Shown: positions 36,718 through 56,714, counted from the first letter of the stretch. The stretch: 64,000 nucleotides of DNA from Actinopolyspora xinjiangensis (GCF_900104475.1 NZ_FNJR01000016.1:1-64000), one strand, 5' to 3'. The notes: a model not told the origin generated them from the sequence alone. Numbers and translations: made by a program.

Positions 36718-37593
36718 GTGACGGAGACATCGAGCCCGACCGTGTGGCGACGGTGGCTGGCCTTCGAACTGGTCCGACTCCGCAGAGAGAACGGTCTCGA
36801 ACAGAAGGACGTGGCCAAGGCACTACGCTGCACCAAAGCGAAGGTTTCCTACATCGAGACCGCCGAACGCCCCGTCGTGCTCCGGGACCTGGAAGAGGTC
36901 CTGCTTCCGCTCTACGGAGTTCCGGAGGAACGCTGGCCGACTTACCTCGAAGCTGCCAGTAACTCCCGCCGGAAAGGTTGGTGGGAAAGCTACGGCTCGG
37001 AGACGTTGCCCGACTGGTTCTCACTGTTCGTCGGGCTCGAACAGGGCGCTTCCCGGATACGAACCTACGAGGCCCAGCTCGTGCCCGGACTTTTGCAAAC
37101 CAGCGATTACGCGAATGCACTGCTACGCCGCAGTACGATGGAGCGCAGTGAGCACGAGCTGGAAACCTCGGCCCGGTTTCGGCTGTCTCGCCAGTCGGTC
37201 TTCGGTCGCGAGAACCCGCCACGTCTGTGGGCAATATTGGACGAAGCCGTCCTGCGACGCCTCGTAGGCAGCCGGGAGACCATGCGATTCCAGCTCGAAC
37301 GTCTCGCGAACGCCACCCGTGATCCCAAGATCACCATCCAGGTGGTTCCTTTCACCACTGGAGCGCATCCGGGCATGACAGGCCCCTTCACCATGTTGGG
37401 GTTCCCCTGGGAACACGACCCCGGCGTGGTTTTCCTGGAATACCGTTCGGGTGCGCTCTACCTCGAGGAAGCTCATGCGATCGAAAGTCACACCGTGGCT
37501 TTCGAACATCTCTGCGCTCTCGCTCTACCGCCGGACGAATCGATCAGCATGATCCGAACCATCGCGAAGGAGTTCTCGGATGACGAGCACTGA
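36718..37593 (+). CDS. XRE-family helix-turn-helix regulator with DUF5753 domain
   Basis: A 291-aa protein. The N-terminal helix-turn-helix (about residues 17-70: LRRENGLEQKDVAKAL, CTKAKVSYIETAERP) is followed by the DUF5753 ligand-like domain from about 95 (IRTYEAQLVPGLLQTSDYAN, then ITIQVVPFTTGAHPGM). This is the Scr1/WhiJ-like actinomycete class that controls, and is antagonised by, a small DUF397 partner. The GTG start follows GGAGGAG. Its 3' end overlaps the DUF397 gene by 14 nt. Confidence 0.88.
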   Translation: MTETSSPTVWRRWLAFELVRLRRENGLEQKDVAKALRCTKAKVSYIETAERPVVLRDLEEVLLPLYGVPEERWPTYLEAASNSRRKGWWESYGSETLPDWFSLFVGLEQGASRIRTYEAQLVPGLLQTSDYANALLRRSTMERSEHELETSARFRLSRQSVFGRENPPRLWAILDEAVLRRLVGSRETMRFQLERLANATRDPKITIQVVPFTTGAHPGMTGPFTMLGFPWEHDPGVVFLEYRSGALYLEEAHAIESHTVAFEHLCALALPPDESISMIRTIAKEFSDDEH

Positions 37594-37798
37594 GTTATTC
37601 GACGTGGATTCATTGTATTGGCGTAGGTCGAGCCGCAGCTCGGACCAGGGCGGCAACTGCGTCGAGGTCGCCTACCCGACCGGCGGCGTGGCGATGCGGG
37701 ACTCGAAGAACCCGCACGGCGGCGTGCTGGTCTTCGACCGCTCGCACTGGAACAGCTTCCTGGACACCGTGCGGCGGGGAGCGCTGGAGCGCGGCTGA
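37580..37798 (+). CDS. DUF397 protein, partner of the XRE regulator
   Basis: A 72-aa protein with the DUF397 signature: WRRSSRSSDQGGNCVEVAYP, then VAMRDSKNPHGGVLVF and a final WNSFLDTVR helix. In characterised pairs (such as Scr2 with Scr1 in Streptomyces) the DUF397 protein acts with the upstream XRE-DUF5753 regulator. It overlaps that gene by 14 nt, so the two are translationally coupled. Confidence 0.88.
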   Translation: MTSTELFDVDSLYWRRSSRSSDQGGNCVEVAYPTGGVAMRDSKNPHGGVLVFDRSHWNSFLDTVRRGALERG

Positions 37799-37829
37799 GA
37801 GCGGGAACCGGTTCTGGTTGGATCGGGGC

Positions 37830-38405
37830 ATGGCGACCGAGAACGAACCGGTGCTCGAATTCGCCTCCGGCGAGGAGTGGCGGGACTGGTTGGCGGACAA
37901 CCACGCGGACTCCACGGGAGTGTGGCTGCGCATCGCGAAGAAGAACGCGGCGACGAACTCCGTCTCCTACGCGCGAGCCCTGGACGAGGCGCTGTGCTTC
38001 GGCTGGATCGACGCTGTCAAGCGCTCCTACGACGACAGCTCCTGGTTGCAGCGCTTCACCCCTCGCAAACCTCGGAGCAAGTGGTCGCGGATCAACCGGG
38101 ACAATGCGGAGCGCCTCATCGCGGAAGGACGGATGCGCGAGCCCGGACACCGCCAGGTCGAGAGGGCCGAGCAGGAGGGCAGGTGGCAGGCGGCCCACGA
38201 ACCGCAGCGCACGGCCACGGTTCCCGACGACCTGCGGCGTGAGCTGGACGCCGACCCGACGGCCGGGGAGTTCTTCGACAACCTCGACAGCCAGAACCGG
38301 TACGCGATCCTGCACCGGGTGGCCGAGGCCAAGCGCGCCGACACCCGCGCTCGCCGGATCTCGCGGTTCGTCGCCATGCCGGCCGAGCACCGCGGGTTGC
38401 GCTGA
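37830..38405 (+). CDS. YdeI/OmpD-associated family protein
   Basis: A 191-aa protein. Family features are WRDWLADNHADSTGVWLRIA, SYARALDEALCFGWIDAVKR, FTPRKPRSKWSRINRDNAER and the C-terminal DNLDSQNRYAILHRV with an Ala/Arg-rich end. YdeI-type proteins are implicated in tolerance of antimicrobial peptides and general stress; the biochemical role is unclear. The ATG at 37830 matches the family's beginning although its ribosome site is weak. Confidence 0.82.
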   Translation: MATENEPVLEFASGEEWRDWLADNHADSTGVWLRIAKKNAATNSVSYARALDEALCFGWIDAVKRSYDDSSWLQRFTPRKPRSKWSRINRDNAERLIAEGRMREPGHRQVERAEQEGRWQAAHEPQRTATVPDDLRRELDADPTAGEFFDNLDSQNRYAILHRVAEAKRADTRARRISRFVAMPAEHRGLR

Positions 38406-38449
38406 ACCAGACCGCCCCACCCCCTTCCGCGTGGTTCCGGGGCCGCCGA

Positions 38450-38821
38450 TCAAGCCAACGAGTCGTCGTAGGACGCCGTCAGCGAGCTGTCCGCCGCGTC
38501 ACCGGTGTTGACCACTCCTCGCGGCTCCATGAGAACCGCGTGCACCTCTCCCTCGGCCACGGGGCAGTGCTCCACACCGCGAGGAACGACGTACAACTGC
38601 CCGGGGCGTAGTCGAACGTCGCCGTCGGGCAGCTGAATGGTCAGTTCGCCGTCGACGACCAGGAACAGCTCGTCGGTGTCCTCGTGGGAGTGCCAGACGA
38701 ACTCGCCCTGGACCTTGACCACCTTGATCTCGTAGTCGTTGAGCCGTGCCACGACCTTGGGCGCCCAGTGCTCGGCGACCCGGGACAGCTTCTCGGCGAT
38801 ATCCACCGGTTGATCGCTCAT
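38450..38821 (-). CDS. Cupin-domain protein
   Basis: A 123-aa single-domain cupin. Motif 1 is FVWHSHEDTDELFLVVDGEL, with the metal ligands His, His and Glu; motif 2 is PRGVEHCPVAEGEVHAV. It could be a small metal-dependent isomerase or dioxygenase, or a binding protein. The start ATG at 38821 is the only one giving the full N-terminal helix. It stands divergent from the next gene. Confidence 0.82.
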   Translation of the reverse strand: MSDQPVDIAEKLSRVAEHWAPKVVARLNDYEIKVVKVQGEFVWHSHEDTDELFLVVDGELTIQLPDGDVRLRPGQLYVVPRGVEHCPVAEGEVHAVLMEPRGVVNTGDAADSSLTASYDDSLA

Positions 38822-38968
38822 GCCCGGAGTCTGGCACGGCGACCCCGTCGGATCGAGCGGTTTCGGACGAGCGCCACCGCACGACTCGTGAGCACGGGGA
38901 CGGCGAGCTCCGCTACAGGACCAGACGTTTCGGCTGCGAGGGCACCACCGGCCGAATACGGTTGTCGC

Positions 38969-39796
38969 GTGACGGTCTGGATCTGCGGCACCTGCGGCGT
39001 GGAGCACCCCGACTCCGAACGACCACCGGAGTCGACCTGTGTGATCTGCACCGACGAGCGGCAGTGGGTCCCCGAGTCGGGGCAGTGGTGAACCACGGCG
39101 GCCGAACTCGCCGCCGGTGGTCGACAGCTGCGGCACGAGCGCCCGGAACCGAACATTCACCGCTTCCGCAGGGAACCCGTCTTCGCCATCGGGCAGTGGA
39201 CGTACCTGGTGCGTACGCGGGAGGGCAACCTGCTGTGGGACCCGCCGAACCACCTCGACCGGGCGTTGCTCGACAGGAGCGAGGAGCTCGGCGGCATAAC
39301 GGTCGTCGTGGCCAGCCACCCCCACATGTACGGCACGCAGGTGGGGCTGAGCCACCTGTTCGACCAACCGCCGGTGCTGGTGCACGCGGCGGACGAGCGA
39401 TGGGTCCGCCGCCCCGACCCGGTGATCAGGCAGTGGCGGGACACCGAACGAGTGCTGCCTGGGGTGACCCTGGTCGAGACGGGAGGACACTTCCCGGGGT
39501 CCGCCGTGGCCCACGTCGCCGACGGCGGCGAGGGCACGGGCAGCCTGCTGGTCGGTGACACCGTGATGCCCGTGGCCGCCACGGGACGGGTGACGTTCAT
39601 GCGCAGCTACCCCAACCAGATCCCGCTGTCGGCGCGGCTGGTGCGGCGGATAGTCGAGCGGCTCGAACCGTACGAATTCGAAAGGCTGCACGCCCTGACG
39701 GGCAGAACGATGCACGGCGACGCGAAAAACGCGGTGCGCCGTTCGGCGGCGCGCTATGTCGAATGGGTCAACGGCGCGTACGACCACCTTGGCTAG
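38969..39796 (+). pseudogene. MBL-fold metallo-hydrolase interrupted by in-frame TGA
   Basis: The reading frame starts at GTG 38969 with a rubredoxin-like zinc knuckle (ICGTCGVEHPD, CVICTDERQWVPESGQ), meets TGA at 39089-39091, and continues in the same frame without further stops to 39796. The downstream part has the metallo-beta-lactamase-like motifs SHPHMYG, TLVETGGHFPGSAVAH, LLVGDTVMP and SFMRSYP-like TFMRSYPNQIPLS. Intact relatives have a Trp-Thr-Thr sequence right after the knuckle; here Trp is followed by the TGA and then Thr-Thr, so a single TGG-to-TGA change or a local sequence error explains it. A GTG at 39209 might still give a shorter protein. Confidence 0.8.
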
Positions 39797-40149
39797 GCAC
39801 GCCCCACCGGTTAGGTTCACCGGAACACGGCTCCTCGCCCGCGGCATCCGGCGGCAGTGCTCTTGAGCAGCGGGAACAGTATCGATCCGCTCCACGGCAG
39901 CTCGTGACGACCCTCTTCGTGCGACTGCGGACGCACATTTTTTCCGGACACAGAAAAAACCGAGCCGATCCCGAATCAGCCCGGCTGTCACATATCGCCA
40001 ATAATCGGAACAACGTCCTCACCCGAACGGGCTATTAAGCACATTGGGAATCTGTCACTAGAGTGATTACTCATCAGTAGCACGAAACACGGAGCAAGAA
40101 CCGTGTTCACGAACCGGTTCTCCTCGCCTCCGTTCCACGAGGGAGGGTT
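39797..40149. other. 353-bp intergenic region before the PucR-like gene
   Basis: No gene. The right half (about 39935-40080) is AT-richer and should carry the PucR-like promoter; GAGTGATTACTCATCAGT near 40060-40078 contains a partly symmetric GAGTnATTACTC element. No clear terminator was found for the preceding gene. Confidence 0.4.
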
Positions 40150-41382
40150 ATGCCGAGACTGGCCAACAGTACCGAGTCCACCAGACTGTGGGCAGCACTC
40201 CCCGACAATCTCGCGACCCTGCTGCGCCCCGAGATCCCGAGCCTGGCGACTCAGATCCTCACCGAGATCCAACGGCGGATCCCCGAGTACGCCCGCCCGA
40301 TGGACCAGCACTACGTGCACGCCATACGACGCGGTATAGAGGAGGCGCTGACCAGGTTCGTCGACCGGATCGCCGAACCCGGCACACCGCCGCGGCGCTG
40401 CGCCGAGGTGCACCGCGCACTGGGCAAGGCCGAGATGCGGGAGGGGCGCAGCCTCGACAGCCTGCAGGCCGCCTACCGGATAGGTGCCCGGCTGGCCTGG
40501 CGACGGGTCGCGGGCATCGGCGAGCGGGTGCGCCTGGCACCGCGCACCACGCTGCTGCTCGGTGAGGCGATCTTCGCGCACATCGACGAACTGACGGCCC
40601 TGGCGGTGGAAGGCTACGCCGCCGCGCAGGCACGCGCGGCCGGAACCCTGGCACGCAGGCGCAGACGGCTGCTGGAACTGTTGGTCTCGGAGCCGCAACC
40701 CGCACAACGGGCCATCGAGGAGTCCGCGGTCACCGCGCAGTGGCACCTTCCGCGCCAGGTGACCGTGGCGGCGCTGGAGCGGTACGACGAGCCCCACACC
40801 GGAACCAGCAACCCGCTGTCGCGCTGGAACGCCCTGGTCGATCTGGAGTGCGTCGAGCCGCACGTGCTGTTGCCCAGCGACCACGGGGAACCGGACGAGA
40901 TCGACTGGGAGACGGAACTGGCCGGATGGCGGGTGGTGGTCGGTTCACCGGTCCCGCTCGACCAGGCGGGCAAATCGCTGCGCTGGTGCCGCAGGATGAT
41001 GGGACTGATCCGCTCGGGTGTGTGGCCGGACCAGCACGTCAATCGCTGCCACGAAGACCTCTCCAGCATCCTGCTGCTGCAGGACGAACACCTGATCAAG
41101 GAGCTGGCCAGGCAACGACTGTCCCCCCTGAACGGACTGCGCCCGAAACAACGCGCCCGACTGGCCGCCACCCTGCTGAGCTGGCTGCAGACCCGCGGCG
41201 GAGCTCCCGAGATCGCCCAGCGGCTGCGGGTGCATCCGCAGACGGTTCGCTACCGGTTGCGACAGCTCGACGAGCTGTTCGGCGAGGCACTGCACGACCC
41301 GGAGTCGCGCTTCGACATGGAGATAGTGCTACGAGCCTCGAACATGCTCTCCGGTGACACCGAGGACTGGCTGGCCGACTGA
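40150..41382 (+). CDS. PucR/CdaR-type helix-turn-helix transcriptional regulator
   Basis: A 410-aa protein. The C-terminal 70 residues form the PucR helix-turn-helix (LAATLLSWLQTRGGAPEIAQ, LRVHPQTVRYRLRQLDELFG). The N-terminal 180 residues are helical with EMREGRSLDSLQAAYRIGAR, the pattern of the sensor part in many actinobacterial members, and a GGDEF-like middle region follows. Ligand and targets are unknown. The ATG follows GAGGGAGGG. It is convergent with the carboxylase/PKS operon and may regulate it, though that is only proximity. Confidence 0.83.
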   Translation: MPRLANSTESTRLWAALPDNLATLLRPEIPSLATQILTEIQRRIPEYARPMDQHYVHAIRRGIEEALTRFVDRIAEPGTPPRRCAEVHRALGKAEMREGRSLDSLQAAYRIGARLAWRRVAGIGERVRLAPRTTLLLGEAIFAHIDELTALAVEGYAAAQARAAGTLARRRRRLLELLVSEPQPAQRAIEESAVTAQWHLPRQVTVAALERYDEPHTGTSNPLSRWNALVDLECVEPHVLLPSDHGEPDEIDWETELAGWRVVVGSPVPLDQAGKSLRWCRRMMGLIRSGVWPDQHVNRCHEDLSSILLLQDEHLIKELARQRLSPLNGLRPKQRARLAATLLSWLQTRGGAPEIAQRLRVHPQTVRYRLRQLDELFGEALHDPESRFDMEIVLRASNMLSGDTEDWLAD

Positions 41383-41601
41383 GCGAAGCTTTCCGGCCGA
41401 CTCGCCCGGGAAAAGGTGGGCGCGACCCCGACGAGCTCCACATACCGGGCGGACTCGCGGACCGGGGGCGACTTCCCGCGAAACCGTCGGACGTTCGTCG
41501 AGGATCCGCGCGGCGAGGCCGCCGGGGTCCCGCCCGCTTCCGAGCGGCGGTTCGGAGACGGCCGGGACCTCCGGAGGCGACAACGGGTCACGGCGGCGGG
41601 G

Positions 41602-43173
41602 TCACAGCGGCATCGTGCCGTGCTTCTTCGGCGGGGACTCCTCCCGTTTGGCCTCGAGCATCCGCAACGCCTCGACCAATCGTTCACGTGTCCGGGACGG
41701 TCTGATCACCGAATCCACGTAGCCGCGCTCGGCGGCCACGTAGGGGGTCGTCATGGTGGCGCGGTACTCCGCCACGAGTTTCGCCCGCACCGTGTCGCGG
41801 ACCCCGTTGGCTGCGGCCTCGGACAACTCGTCGCGGTGCAGCAGCTCGACCGCCCCCTCCGCGCCCATGACCGCTATCTCGGCGGTGGGCCAGGCCAGGT
41901 TGACGTCGGCGCCGAGGTGCTTGGACCCCATCACGGCGTACCCACCACCGTAGGCCTTCCTGGTCACCACGGTGACCTTGGGAACGGTGGCCTCCGAATA
42001 GGCGTAGATCAGCTTGGCGCCGCGTCTGATGACACCCCGCTGCTCCTGCTCCCTGCCGGGGAGGTAGCCGGGGACGTCGGCGAAGGTGAGCAGGGGGATG
42101 TTGAACGCGTCGCAGAACCGCACGAAACGCGCGGCCTTCTCGGAGGCGTCGATGTCGATTATCCCCGACTGCCACAGCGGCTGGTTGGCGACCACGCCCA
42201 CGCTGTACCCTCCCAGCCTGCCGAAACCGCACAGGATGTTGGGCGCGAACGCGGAGTGCACCTCCAGCAAATCTCCCTCGTCGAGCACGGCCGCGAGTAC
42301 CCGCCGCATGTCGTAGGACCGATTGGGGGAGTCGGGCACCACGGCGTCGAGGTCGGCGGCGGGAACGGTCGTCTCCGCTGCCGGGCACTCGGGCGGGGCG
42401 GTCAGGTTGTTGGGGGGCAGAAAAGTCAGCAGGGCGCGGACCCAGTCGAACGCGTCGGCCTCGTCCGAGGCGACGTAGTGGGCGTTGCCGGAGACGCTAC
42501 CGTTGACCTCCGCCCCGCCGAGCTCCTCGGCCGAGACGCTCTCCCCCGTCACGGAGCGGACCACGTCGGGGCCGGTGACGAACATGCGCGAGGTCCGGTC
42601 CACCATCACGGTGAAATCGGTCAGTGCGGGCGTGTAAACGGCGCCACCGGCGCATGGCCCCATGATCACCGATATCTGGGGCACCACGCCGGACGCCTTG
42701 GAGTTGCGTCTGCTCAGTTCCGCGTAGTAGGCGAGCGAGACTACCCCCTCCTGGATCCGCGCCCCACCGGAGTCGTTGATGCCGATGACGGGGCAGCCCG
42801 CTTTCATGGCCATGTCCATGATCCTGAGGACCTTCTCCCCGAAGACCTCTCCCATGCTTCCGCCGAAAGTGGTGAAGTCGTGCGAGAAGAGGCAGACCCG
42901 CCTGCCGTCCACCGTGGCGTACCCGGTCACCACGCCGTCGCCGTGGGGAGGGTTCCCCTCGGCGCCGAACGAGGCGCCGCGACGCAGCGCGAACTCGCCC
43001 ACCTCGACGAACGAACCCTCGTCCACCAGCATCCTGACGCGTTCCCGGGCGGTGTGCTTGCCCCTGGGATGCTGCTTGGCCGCCGCCGCCTCGTCGGTCT
43101 CGGAGACCGCTTCGGCGCGCCTGCGTTCCAGATCGTCGATACGTTCCGCCGTGCCGCGGGGTTCGTCGGCCAT
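41602..43173 (-). CDS. Acyl-CoA carboxylase beta (carboxyltransferase) subunit
   Basis: A 523-aa carboxyltransferase of the PccB/AccD group. It shows GKHTARERVRMLVDEGSFVE, SHDFTTFGGSMGEVFGEK, the N-half crotonase fold GGARIQEGVVSLAYYAEL and the acyl-CoA pocket GPCAGGAVYTPALTDF; the C-half has RRGAKLIYAYSEATVPKVTV and KAYGGGYAVMGSKHLGAD. With a biotinylated alpha subunit encoded elsewhere it carboxylates an acyl-CoA. It starts 6 nt after the PKS stop, in the position of accD4 in mycobacteria, so its likely job is to make the carboxyacyl-CoA extender for that PKS. Chain length cannot be read from the sequence. Confidence 0.88.
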   Translation of the reverse strand: MADEPRGTAERIDDLERRRAEAVSETDEAAAAKQHPRGKHTARERVRMLVDEGSFVEVGEFALRRGASFGAEGNPPHGDGVVTGYATVDGRRVCLFSHDFTTFGGSMGEVFGEKVLRIMDMAMKAGCPVIGINDSGGARIQEGVVSLAYYAELSRRNSKASGVVPQISVIMGPCAGGAVYTPALTDFTVMVDRTSRMFVTGPDVVRSVTGESVSAEELGGAEVNGSVSGNAHYVASDEADAFDWVRALLTFLPPNNLTAPPECPAAETTVPAADLDAVVPDSPNRSYDMRRVLAAVLDEGDLLEVHSAFAPNILCGFGRLGGYSVGVVANQPLWQSGIIDIDASEKAARFVRFCDAFNIPLLTFADVPGYLPGREQEQRGVIRRGAKLIYAYSEATVPKVTVVTRKAYGGGYAVMGSKHLGADVNLAWPTAEIAVMGAEGAVELLHRDELSEAAANGVRDTVRAKLVAEYRATMTTPYVAAERGYVDSVIRPSRTRERLVEALRMLEAKREESPPKKHGTMPL

Positions 43174-43179
43174 CGTGGA

Positions 43180-49669
<6,490 letters not shown>

Positions 49670-49677
<8 letters not shown>

Positions 49678-51439
49678 GTGTGTTCTCCGGTCCCAACTCG
49701 CCGTCCAGGTAGTACTGCCTGCAGGCGGAGCGCGCCACCTTGCCGCTCGAGGTCCTTGGAACGGTGTCCGGTTCGAGCAGCAACACCTCGTGCACCCGCA
49801 CGCCGTGCGCGGCGGCGATCTCGCCGCGCAGGGCAGCGCTGATTTCCGGGGAATCCCGTTGTTCGGGCGGCAGCGAGCGAGAGTACTCGGCGGCCACCAC
49901 CACTCGTTCGGTCTCGTCGACGGTGACGGCGAACACCGCCGTGTGGTGTTTGCGCACCGCTGGATGCAGCTCCACCGTCTGTTCGAGGTCCTGCGGGTAG
50001 TGGTTCCGACCGTCGAGGACGATCAGGTCCTTGATCCTTCCCGTCACGAACAGTTCGTCGTCGTAGCGCACGCCGAGGTCCCCGGTGCGCAGCCACCCCG
50101 TTTCCGGCAGTTCCCCGGAACCGCGCAGTCTGGCCCGGAAGGCCTCGGCCTCCTCCGAGCCTGTCCGGTTCCAGTAGCCCTGGCCGGTGTTGGGGCCGTG
50201 CACCCAGATCTCCCCCACGGTCGTGTCGGGGAGTCTGTGGTGCGACTCGGGGTCGACTATCGCTACCCGCTGCCCGAGCGGCCGACCGCAGGAGACCAGC
50301 GTGCTCGACATGGCGTTTCCCGCCGCGGCCACCGCGATGCCCTTCCCGAGGGAGTCCCGGTCGAACCGAACGCCGCGAGGCGGGGAACCGGCCGGGGTGG
50401 TGGAAACGAACACCGTCGCCTCCGCGAGCCCGAACGAGGAGCGGTGCGCCTCCGGACGCAGACCACAGGGTTCGAAGGCCCGGTTGAACCGCTCCACCGT
50501 CGACGGCAGCACCGGCTCGCTGCCGTTGATCATCGAGATCACTCGGTCCAACCTCGTGCGGGCCTTCTCGCGCTCGGTCACCCTGGCCGCGGTGTAGTCG
50601 AAGGCGAAGTTGGGGGCGGCCGTGATGCAGCGCGGGTTCGCCGAGAGCTGGTGCAACCAGCGCACCGGCCGCCGCAGGAACGCGGTGGGATCCATGAGCA
50701 CGGACCTGATTCCGCCCACCACGGGCGCCGCCACGGAGAGCACCAGCCCCATGTCGTGGAACAACGGCAACCAGCTGACGGTGGCGCCGCCCTCGACGCG
50801 GTCACCGAAGTAGGCGGACAGGGCTTGCCGAGCGTTGGCGACCACATTGGCGTGGGTGATCCGCACGCCGGCTGGTACCCGGGTGGAACCGGAAGTGTAC
50901 TGCAGGTAGGCGACGTCGTCAGCCGACACCGGGGCGGGAAGTCGCTCGGGGAGCCAGTCCCGCTGAGAGGCGTCGACCGCCAGGCATTCGGGTGGTGCAC
51001 CGCCGCCACGCCGCCCGGTCACCTCGCGGACTCGGTCGAGCACCTCCTCGGTGGTGAGCACACCCGCCGGTTCGCAGTCGTCGAGCACGGCTTCGAGCCT
51101 GCCCCGCTGACCGGGCATGTCGGGCTGGAACAGCGGGACGGCTATCGCCCCGGCCCGGATGGCTCCCAGGAAACCGACCACGTAGTCGATCCCCTGCGGA
51201 GCGAGGATCGCCACCCGCTCCCCCGGTCCGCAGTGGTGTGCGGTCCAGGACGCCACCGCACGGACCCGACGGTGCAGTTCGGCGACGGTCAGCGACCTGG
51301 CCAGGCCGTCCCCGCTCGCCTCGTAGTCGACGAAGGTGATCGCGGTGGCGTCCGGTCGCTCCCTCGCGGAGCGATCCAGGCACTCGGTCAGGCTCTGCCC
51401 ACCGCTCTGCGACGCGAACTCCGCGGTCGTTGATTCCAT
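49670..51439 (-). CDS. Fatty acyl-AMP ligase (FadD32-like)
   Basis: A 589-aa adenylate-forming enzyme. The AMP-binding P-loop is VAYLQYTSGSTRVPAGVRIT. VPLFQPDMPGQRGRL and ANPRCITAAPNFAFDYTAAR are typical of FAALs, including the insertion that stops CoA use. The C-terminal hinge is GWLRTGDLGVRYDDELFVTG, then RIKDLIVLDGRNHYPQDLE. It activates a fatty acid as acyl-AMP and passes it to an ACP, here most likely the N-terminal ACP of the next gene. The ATG at 51439 follows GGGAAGG; longer starts add a hydrophobic, unlikely leader. First gene of the operon; the promoter should be upstream of 51439. Confidence 0.9.
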
Positions 51440-54745
<3,306 letters not shown>

Positions 54746-54753
<8 letters not shown>

Positions 54754-55471
54754 CGGTCGCCCCTGGCTTGTAGAGGTAGGTGACGATGCTCTTGCCCAGC
54801 AACGGGTTGAGCGCCCGCTCCAGACTCCTGGTGATCCAGGGTGCCTTGAGCATGTCCCACACCAGCAGGCGGTGGTACAGCCGGGGCAGCGGATGGTCGG
54901 AGCGGTTAACCCCCACGGCGCACTTCAGCCACCAGTAGGGCGAGTGCAGGGCGTGGGCGTAGTGGTGGTGCACCGGCCGCAGCCCGGCGGCCCGCAACCT
55001 GCCGAACAGCTGCCGCCTGTCGTAGATCCGGACGTGGCCGCCCTCGACACGGTGGTACTCCTCGGAGAGCGCCCAGCAGATCCGCTCGGGGAACCGGCTG
55101 GGGACGGTGACCGACACCCGTCCGCCCGGTTTGAGGACCCGCACCAACTCATGCATCGCCTTGTCGTCCTCGGGAATGTGCTCCATCACCTCCGAGGCGA
55201 TCACGTGGTCGAAGGACTCGTCCGGAAACGGCAGATCGAGCACGTCGCCCCGAACGGTGGTGGCCTCGGCGCCCTCCGGCACCTCCCCCGCCTGCTCCAT
55301 GGCGGTGAACATGGCGGACACGTCGGCCAGCTCGGCTTCGTCGTGGTCGAAGGCCACCACGCGAAGCCCTCGCCGGTACAGCTCGAAGGCGTGGCGCCCC
55401 GCGCCACACCCCAGATCCAGCACCCGCTGACCGGCTCGTACCCCGAGCGTGTCGAAATCCACCGTCAGCAA
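54746..55471 (-). CDS. Class I SAM-dependent methyltransferase (UbiE/Methyltransf_11 type)
   Basis: A 241-aa methyltransferase. Motif I is RVLDLGCGAGRHAFELYRRG; DLPFPDESFDHVIASEVMEH and LKPGGRVSVTVPS follow. The C-terminal third, RPVHHHYAHALHSPYWWLKC and beyond, is basic and aromatic and could lie on the membrane. The start is uncertain: TTG at 55471 (spaced from GGGCGG) or GTG at 55462. It starts 4 nt after the GT4 stop and its end overlaps the toroid gene, so the three are one operon. Confidence 0.82.
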
Positions 55472-55475
55472 CGCT

Positions 55476-56714
55476 TCACCGCCCTTTCCTGCTTGCTTCG
55501 ATCGCCTCGGCGTAGCAGTCGACCGTGGCCGCGGCCACCGAGGACCAGCTGTAGTGCGTGAGCACCCGCTGCCTGCCCGCCGCCCCCAGCGCGGCTCTGC
55601 GTTCGGGGGCGTCGAACAGCGCTCCCAGCCCGGCGGCGAGTGCTTCGGCGTCACCGGGCGGCACGAGTTCGGCGGTGGTGCCGTCGGCCCCCACCACTTC
55701 GGGAATGGCGCCCGCCCTGCTGGCCACCAGTGGTGTACCGCAGGCCATGGCCTCCACGGTCGGCAGCGAGAAGCCCTCGTACAGCGAGGGGACGCAGGCG
55801 ATCTCGGCGGAGCCGAACAGCTCGGCCAGTCGCTCGTCGGTGAGCCCGCTGACGGTACGGACCACGTCCCCGATGGCCAGTTCCTCGATCAGCCGTTCGG
55901 TGGGGCCACCCGGGGTAGGCCTGGCGACCAGCACCAGTTCCACGGCTCGTTCGGTACGCAGTTTGGCCACCGCCTCCAGCAGGGTGCCTATCCCCTTCAT
56001 CGGGGTGTCGGCGCTGGCCATGGCCACGATCCGGCCCGGTACCCTGGGTCGAGTGGGAGGCCGGAAGACCTCGGGGTCCACCCCCAACGGAACGATCCGC
56101 AGGTTTCGACGGTCGACGGCGAAGTCGCGCACGATGTCATCGGCCGAGGACTCGGAGACCGTCAGCACGCGTGGTATCCGCCGAGCCACTCGCCGCTGCA
56201 TCCGCAGGAACCCGTACCAGCGGCGGACACCGAGCTTGCGCCACCCCCGGGCGGCGGCCAGCTCCACGCGGCGGTCGTGGGTGATGGGGTGGTGCACGGT
56301 GGACACCAGTGGAATTCCGGCCCGGCGCAGCCCGAGCAGGCCGTAACCGAGGGACTGGTTGTCGTGCACGACGTCGAACTCGTCGGCCCGGGCGCGCAGT
56401 ATCCGCGCGGCACGCAGACTGAACGTGAGCGGTTCGGGAAACCCCGCCGACCACATGATCCCCAGTTCGGCAAGGTCGAGCGGACCGCGCAGTTCCCGGG
56501 GGTGCGGGGTGCGGAACGGGTCCGGCTCGCGGTAGAGATCGAGGCTGGGAACGCGGGTCAATCGCACTCCCTCGTCCAGCTCCGGGTAGGGCTGCCCCGA
56601 GAAGACCTCGACCTCGTGGCCCAGTTCGGCGAGCCCGCTGCTGAGACGGCGCACGTAGATCCCCTGTCCACCGCTGTGCGGCTTGCTTCGGTAGGACAGC
56701 AGCGCAATTCGCAC
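55476..56714 (-). CDS. Glycosyltransferase family 4
   Basis: A 412-aa GT-B enzyme. The N-terminal glycine loop is RSKPHSGGQGIYVRRLSSGL; the C-terminal half has IVAMASADTPMKGIGTLLEA and the EX7E motif YEGFSLPTVEAMACGTPLVA. It transfers a sugar from a nucleotide donor to an unknown acceptor. First gene of an operon continuing with a methyltransferase and the toroid protein. The start ATG at 56714 lies at the conserved beginning of the fold (MRIALLSYRS). Confidence 0.88.
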   Translation of the reverse strand: MRIALLSYRSKPHSGGQGIYVRRLSSGLAELGHEVEVFSGQPYPELDEGVRLTRVPSLDLYREPDPFRTPHPRELRGPLDLAELGIMWSAGFPEPLTFSLRAARILRARADEFDVVHDNQSLGYGLLGLRRAGIPLVSTVHHPITHDRRVELAAARGWRKLGVRRWYGFLRMQRRVARRIPRVLTVSESSADDIVRDFAVDRRNLRIVPLGVDPEVFRPPTRPRVPGRIVAMASADTPMKGIGTLLEAVAKLRTERAVELVLVARPTPGGPTERLIEELAIGDVVRTVSGLTDERLAELFGSAEIACVPSLYEGFSLPTVEAMACGTPLVASRAGAIPEVVGADGTTAELVPPGDAEALAAGLGALFDAPERRAALGAAGRQRVLTHYSWSSVAAATVDCYAEAIEASRKGR

